From: JAYEHC01 sp964490635
GTDB taxonomy: Bacteria > Patescibacteriota > Minisyncoccia > JAHIHE01 > JAGLIN01
Assembly (NCBI GenBank): GCA_964490635.1
Contig: CAZBCK010000038.1
Location: 1-9,325 of the forward strand
Direction: 5' to 3'
Length of the DNA stretch: 9,325 nucleotides
In this document: in pieces, positions 5,773-9,325 of the stretch
Position numbering within the stretch: position 1 is the first letter of the stretch
How the letters are laid out: each line of letters starts with the position of its first letter
Translations under genes and position numbers: made by a program
The notes under the pieces: model-generated
Seen by the model: the letters and a program-made list of their open reading frames with translations, nothing else
What the model was told of the DNA's origin: nothing
Database searches by the model: none

Positions 5773-6723
5773 TCAAAATCCCACATATTCAATCTCCTCC
5801 TTCAGTTGAATTCCAAAATACATTCTGACTTTTTGCTTGATCAAGCTTATCAGAATTACTACATCCTCCGCCTTGGCATTGTTAAAGTTAACAATAAAAT
5901 TGCAATGTTTTTCCGAAATCATCGCTCCACCGATTTTTTTGTTTTTTAACTCATCAATCTGTTTAATCAACCAACCCGCGGGAACAGTATTATTTTTAGT
6001 AATTTTATTTAACTCCGGATATTCTTTTGTTAATTCTGCCAAACGCTTGTCATCAACAACCGGATTTTTAAACACGCTCCCCGCGCTCGGGTGCTCCAGT
6101 GGCTGTTTTTCTTTTCTTAATTTTAAAATTTCTAAAATTATCTTTTTGCTTTCTTCTTGGTCTCCTTTATTTAATTTTAGAACAGCGCTTAAAATAATAT
6201 ACTTTTTTTCTTTTTTAAAAATGCTATTGCGATAAGAGAATTGACATTGTTTGTTTCCCAGTTTCCCAGTTTCCCAGTTTCCCAGTTTCCCAGTTTTTAT
6301 TATTTCCACCTCTTTCACAACATCCGCCATAAATTTATTATAAGCCCCCGCATTATTCGCAATCGCCCCGCCAACCGTCCCCGGAATCCCCGCTGCCCAT
6401 TCTAGTCCCGTTAAATTATTTTTTACGGATTCATTAACCAGTTTCATTAAAGACAATCCGCTTCCGCAAACAATATTAGCATCTTGTATTTTGTATTTTG
6501 TATTTTGTATTTTTATTACTAAACCGTTAAACCCTTTATCCGAAATCAACAAATTGCTCCCTCCGCCTAAAACGAAAACTTTCAACTTATTTTTCTCCGC
6601 GAATTCCAGCGCTTTTTTTATTTCGTCACTATTTTTCACAACGCAAAAAAACTTGGCAGGACCACCAATTTTGAGAGTGGTGTATTCTAAAAGTGAAATA
6701 TTTTTTTGTATTTTAATTGACAT
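5773..6723 (-). CDS. murB: UDP-N-acetylenolpyruvoylglucosamine reductase MurB
   Basis: A cytoplasmic FAD-dependent reductase that uses NADPH to convert UDP-GlcNAc-enolpyruvate to UDP-MurNAc, the second committed step of peptidoglycan synthesis. Family marks in order over 316 residues are TTLKIGGPAKFF (15-26), the FAD-binding VLGGGSNLL (51-59), GIPGTVGGAIANNAGAY (112-128) and SYRNS (163-167). HPSAGSVFKNP (211-221) contains the catalytic Ser216, GGAMISEKHCNFIVN (265-279) follows, and the C-terminal LKEEIEYVG carries the conserved acidic residue. Two low-complexity stretches are unusual: NTKYKIQ at 74-80 and TGKLGNWETGKLGN at 144-157. They are encoded by 7-bp and 8-bp tandem repeats and look like expanded surface loops. 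The frame is nevertheless open from the ATG at 6723, and no Shine-Dalgarno precedes it. The gene diverges from the hypothetical gene at 6778 by 54 bp. Confidence 0.95.
   Translation of the reverse strand: MSIKIQKNISLLEYTTLKIGGPAKFFCVVKNSDEIKKALEFAEKNKLKVFVLGGGSNLLISDKGFNGLVIKIQNTKYKIQDANIVCGSGLSLMKLVNESVKNNLTGLEWAAGIPGTVGGAIANNAGAYNKFMADVVKEVEIIKTGKLGNWETGKLGNKQCQFSYRNSIFKKEKKYIILSAVLKLNKGDQEESKKIILEILKLRKEKQPLEHPSAGSVFKNPVVDDKRLAELTKEYPELNKITKNNTVPAGWLIKQIDELKNKKIGGAMISEKHCNFIVNFNNAKAEDVVILISLIKQKVRMYFGIQLKEEIEYVGF
6253..6292. repeat. 8-bp tandem repeat GTTTCCCA x5 inside murB
   Basis: Five exact head-to-tail units of GTTTCCCA, followed by a partial GTTT. On the coding strand they give TGKLGNWETGKLGN (residues 144-157 of MurB). 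The period is not a multiple of three, so loss or gain of one unit would shift the murB frame. Confidence 0.95.
6484..6511. repeat. 7-bp tandem repeat TTGTATT x4 inside murB
   Basis: Four exact units of TTGTATT encode the IQNTKYKIQ region of MurB (about residues 72-80). The period is again not a multiple of three. The unit is the complement of AATACAA and resembles the degenerate heptamers at 154-181. Confidence 0.95.
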
Positions 6724-6762
6724 ATTTTATATTTATGCTATTTTCAAGATAAAGTTAGACAA

Positions 6763-6767
6763 AGGAG
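6763..6767 (+). promoter_or_regulatory. Shine-Dalgarno AGGAG for the gene at 6778
   Basis: AGGAG ends ten bases before the ATG at 6778 and fixes that start. It is the only clear Shine-Dalgarno seen ahead of a gene in this window. Confidence 0.65.
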
Positions 6768-6777
6768 AATAAGACAA

Positions 6778-7128
6778 ATGAATGAAAAAGAAACAATATT
6801 TGAGATGGAACTCGAATATAATATATCTGGAATAGAAAAGAAACGATATGAAAGAATAAAAGAGGAAGCAATAGAAGATATATTGATGCAACTTAAAATT
6901 ATAAAGTTTGCATTTCAATCTCAAAATCCAATGCTCCTTAAAAAAGGACTTAGCCACTGCTCTCTGATCAGAGAGATGATGAGAGATTTAGGAATTGGAT
7001 ATAACGAAATTGGTTTAAGTAAAAAAGGATTTGAACTGCTTGAAAATGAAATCGCTCAGAAATTACCTACTCCTGATATAATCATTGCAGGAGGAGTTCT
7101 ATTAATAAGGGCAACTACAAAAGATCTT
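6778..7128 (+). CDS. Hypothetical protein, 3' end lost in assembly gap
   Basis: An unrecognised protein, of which 117 residues are visible before the N run. The N-terminal 45 residues are rich in Glu, Lys and Ile (MELEYNISGIEKKRYERIKEEA), probably helical and cytoplasmic. A second predicted helical part contains LSHCSLIREMMRDLGIGYNEIGLSKKG. The last stretch, PDIIIAGGVLLIRATTKD, is hydrophobic enough for a buried strand or one short membrane segment. No signal peptide, metal-binding pattern or P-loop is present. The start is well supported by AGGAG ten bases upstream, unlike the neighbouring genes. It is divergent from murB (54 bp) and points at the ABC exporter across the gap, so it is probably a single-gene unit. 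The true C-terminus is unknown; anything read across the N run is artefact. Confidence 0.7.
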
Positions 7129-7228
7129 NNNNNNNNNNNNNNNNNNNNNNNNNNNNNNNNNNNNNNNNNNNNNNNNNNNNNNNNNNNNNNNNNNNNNNNN
7201 NNNNNNNNNNNNNNNNNNNNNNNNNNNN
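7129..7228. other. Assembly gap of exactly 100 N
   Basis: A run of exactly 100 N, the usual placeholder for a scaffold gap of unknown size. It removes the 3' ends of both genes that point into it, the hypothetical gene at 6778 and the ABC exporter. The real distance may differ greatly from 100 bp. Confidence 0.99.
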
Positions 7229-8938
7229 TTTATAATACAGCTTTTTATTTTTAATCAACTCGTTATGTTTTCCCTCTTCCTCAATCTCGCCCTTGTCAAT
7301 TACCAAAATTTTATCGGCGTGCATAATCGTGCTTAAGCGATGGGCGATGACAAAAGTCGTGCGGTCTTTAATCAATCTTTTTAACGCTTGTTGGACGAGC
7401 ATTTCCGATTTGGAATCAAGCGCCGAAGTTGCTTCGTCCAAAATTAAGATTTTCGGATTTTTCAAAATTGCCCGCGCGATGGCAATTCTCTGTTTTTGTC
7501 CAGTGGAAAGTTTTACTCCCCGCTCGCCCACTTCCTGATTTATTTTGTCCGGAAAATCATTGATAAACTCGTCTGCGTTTGCCGCTTTGATCGCTTGGTT
7601 TATTTCTTCGTCCGTCGCGTTTAGTTTGCCGTAAATTATATTATTTCGCAAAGTGTCATTAAACAAACTCACTTCCTGCGGGACAATAGCAATTTGCTTC
7701 CGCAAACTTTTCAAATCAATTTTCTGGATATCAATTCCGTCCAAAAGTATTTTTCCCGAAGTGGGAATATTGTATCGCGAAACCAGATCCATCATTGTTG
7801 ACTTCCCTACTCCGCTTTCACCAACCAGCGCGACCACTTCTCCCGGATTTATTTTAAAACTAATATCTTTCAAAACTCGCCTCGTTTCATGATAGCAAAA
7901 ATTAATTTTCCTGAATTCCATCTTGCCTTTTACATTTTTTAATTTTACCGCGCCTTTTTTATCATATGCTTCCGTTTCTTCATCAAGCAAATCATAACCT
8001 CGTCTTACTACCCCGATCCATCTTCTGAAATGATCTACATCTCTTCCTAATTTTCTCATTGGGATAGTAAGCAAACTCAAATAACCGATAACCGTTACAA
8101 ATTGCCCAATCGTTATTACTTGATTTTTTAACATTGGAATTGTGACAACAAATAGAATAAAAATACCGGTAGTTAAAAAAATATTTTGTAAAAAATCCAA
8201 TTTATTTAATGCCGAAAGAAATTTCTTAAAATATTTTCTAGTTTTATTTTGAAACACTAACGCCACTTTTTTATTCTCATACTCTTCTCTTGAATTCGCT
8301 TTGACTGTTTGGATATTAGAAATTGAGTCGTGAGCAAAACCAAAAGCATCCTCGTATGATCTCTGCGTTTTAGTTATATATTCACCTATCGGCTTTGAAT
8401 ATTTTAAAGTAATTAAAAAATAAACTAAAATATTTATTGCGATTATAAGAAAAATCAGCCAATGAATAAACAACGCTAAAAATATTAAGATAAATGATAT
8501 TACCAACAAATCAGAAATAAACCAAAAGATGATATTATTCAAAATATTTTCCAAAGCGTCTGCTGCCTTAATATAGCGAGAAGCTAACTTTCCGCTTTTT
8601 TGTTTTTTATGATATTGCGGTTTTAATTTCAACGCCTGTTCATTAAGAACCAAAATAAAATTATGCATGCATTTTATAGCTACTTTGCCTCCATTAATAA
8701 AAGTATATCTCCATCCCCAGTCTTTTATCAGACTTAAAATTAACCATAAAAACAAAATTCCAAGAATTGTCGGCATTGCTTCGCCCGCGACAATCAGATC
8801 AACGATCTTTCCATAAATATATGGAATCACCGCCTCAATCATAGCAACGAAAATCGTCATCACAAAAATCGCATAAACTTGCTTTTTATACTTTGACAAA
8901 AACCGCCAGATAATTTTTAGGTCGCTGATAAATTCCAT
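7229..8938 (-). CDS. ABC exporter half-transporter (MsbA/multidrug type), C-terminus in gap
   Basis: A fused transmembrane-ATPase half exporter that would act as a homodimer, or as a heterodimer with an unseen partner, in the cytoplasmic membrane. The 570 visible residues hold an ABC transmembrane domain (about 20-310) with hydrophobic segments near 21-40, 57-71, 137-178 and 255-290. The nucleotide-binding domain has Walker A GESGVGKST (373-381, Lys379), Q-loop Gln421, a signature LSTGQ (477-481) in place of LSGGQ, Walker B ILILDE (497-502, Glu502), D-loop SALD and H-loop His533. Only the last few tens of residues should be missing in the gap. The substrate cannot be told from sequence; lipid, glycolipid or drug export are all possible. 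The partial glycosyltransferase gene 264 bp upstream on the same strand could hint at envelope glycan or lipid export. The ATG at 8938 has no Shine-Dalgarno. Confidence 0.9.
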
Positions 8939-8987
8939 AAATATAAGTTAAAAGCGCAAAGAATACAATTTAAAACACAAAACCACT

Positions 8988-9017
8988 CTGTCATTCCCGC
9001 GCAGGCGGGAGTCCAGA
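8988..9017 (+). repeat. Dispersed hairpin repeat, copy 2
   Basis: Contains ATTCCCGC, loop GCAG, GCGGGAGT, an 8-bp stem with one T-G pair, flanked by CTGTC and CCAGA. It has the same orientation as the copy at 5665 and is inverted relative to the one at 9131. Confidence 0.8.
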
Positions 9018-9130
9018 CGCAATATATTCATCTTTAAAATATCATTATAATAGTTGAAATATCATCATAACATTATTTCTAATTTGTTTGCAATACCTTT
9101 GTTATAAAAATAATGATTGATGAAACTTCA

Positions 9131-9160
9131 CCTGGATTCCCGCCTTCGCGAGAATGACAG
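9131..9160 (-). repeat. Dispersed hairpin repeat, copy 3 (inverted)
   Basis: Read on the minus strand it is CTGTC, then ATTCTCGC, loop GAAG, GCGGGAAT, then CCAGG. The stem has one T-G pair, at a different position from copy 2. Together with copy 2 it brackets a 173-bp segment as terminal inverted repeats. Confidence 0.8.
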
Positions 9161-9202
9161 CAAACACATAAATTTCAATAATATTAAAGCAATAATCATC
9201 CG

Positions 9203-9325
9203 CTACAAATCACAACCAGCAAACACTTCCAGAGTTTTTTCCGCCGCTTTATTCCAGCTGAATTTCTCCACGTTTTCAATTCCTCTGCGAGACAAATCTT
9301 TTCTTAATTCGCTGTTTGATAGTAA
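9203..9325 (-). CDS. Glycosyltransferase family 4, C-terminal fragment (cut by window edge)
   Basis: Only the last 40 residues and the TAG stop (9205-9203) are in the window. The end pattern LRKDLSRRGIENVEKFSWN followed by KAAEKTLEVF is the typical C-terminal helix of GT-B fold, family 4 (group 1) glycosyltransferases. In this family the conserved 'G...kFSW..aA..tl.vy' stretch folds back on the donor-binding domain. These enzymes transfer sugar from a nucleotide donor during envelope polysaccharide or glycolipid synthesis. Acceptor and donor cannot be inferred from this fragment. It lies upstream of the ABC exporter on the same strand, with a repeat-filled 264-bp spacer that makes tight co-transcription doubtful. 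Confidence 0.75.
   Translation of the reverse strand, partial: LLSNSELRKDLSRRGIENVEKFSWNKAAEKTLEVFAGCDL

Larger units (their letters stand above)
8939..9202. other. Intergenic spacer with two inverted hairpin repeats
   Basis: A 264-bp non-coding spacer between the glycosyltransferase stop and the ABC exporter start, both on the minus strand. It contains hairpin repeats at 8988-9017 and 9131-9160 in opposite orientation. Between them lies an AT-rich core with a 14-bp direct repeat (9037-9050 and 9057-9070, one mismatch). No open reading frame of note was seen. Confidence 0.6.

Noticed and set aside
6253..6511. CRISPR-like array in murB
   Set aside because: Units of 7 and 8 bp are contiguous with no spacers and lie inside a conserved coding frame; they are microsatellites.
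5740..6772. Plus-strand frames opposite murB
   Set aside because: Antisense to conserved MurB motifs; low-complexity Phe/Leu/Ser translations typical of shadow frames.
6733..6957. Minus-strand 74-codon frame upstream of murB
   Set aside because: Overlaps the hypothetical gene that has a good Shine-Dalgarno, and its Phe/Tyr-rich translation looks like an antisense artefact.
7115..7254. Coding continuation of the hypothetical gene and ABC exporter across the N run
   Set aside because: The bases are unknown and the gap length is a placeholder, so residues read on the far side are artefacts.
1..9325. tRNA, rRNA or riboswitch
   Set aside because: No cloverleaf arms, rRNA-like conserved blocks or known riboswitch cores were seen by eye on either strand; a covariance search was not possible.

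Overview
The window is an AT-rich bacterial scaffold piece with an assembly gap of exactly 100 N (7129-7228). The gene content is a PilB/GspE-type pilus ATPase, MurB, a half-size ABC exporter, the tail of a family-4 glycosyltransferase and an AAA_14-type orphan ATPase. Heptanucleotide 'AAATAC/ATACAAA' tracts, ATTCCC-N8-GGGAAT hairpins and mostly absent Shine-Dalgarno sequences also occur. Together these suggest a Candidate Phyla Radiation (Patescibacteria/Parcubacteria-like) organism with a peptidoglycan wall and type IV pili. That assignment is inference from overall character; no marker gene is present. The standard code (TGA = stop) fits all intact genes.

Left part (1-1792): a minus-strand AAA_14 ATPase gene (296-1519) lies between two copies of a small membrane-protein ORF, one cut by the window edge (1-113) and one of 60 codons (1610-1792). 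The copies align without gaps over 113 bp at about 84% by hand count, so the stretch is a tandem duplication. The ATPase has a near-perfect sigma-70 promoter whose -10 box ends six bases before the ATG, predicting a leaderless mRNA. A 13-bp direct repeat overlaps or flanks this promoter.

Middle-left (1794-3690): a minus-strand group II intron with a GTGCG 5' end, recognisable domains V and VI, and a domain-IV reverse transcriptase/maturase ORF. The maturase is decayed: YADD has become YADG, and two nonsense codons split off a still readable C-terminal tail. The intron sits between the 60-codon ORF and the divergent pilB gene, so it interrupts no recognisable coding sequence.

Middle (3691-6777): pilB (+) and murB (-) converge on a 174-bp spacer with one dispersed hairpin. 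A terminator-like hairpin oriented for murB overlaps the pilB stop. murB carries two in-gene microsatellites, with 8-bp and 7-bp periods, that encode apparent surface insertions.

Right part (6778-9325): an unrecognised small protein gene (+), the only one here with a clear Shine-Dalgarno, runs into the gap. An ABC exporter gene (-) emerges from the gap on the other side. Upstream of it, a 264-bp spacer holds two inverted copies of the hairpin repeat, followed by the C-terminus of a glycosyltransferase (-). No complete multi-gene system is visible. The features most worth attention are the leaderless ATPase with its duplicated neighbour and the dying group II intron.
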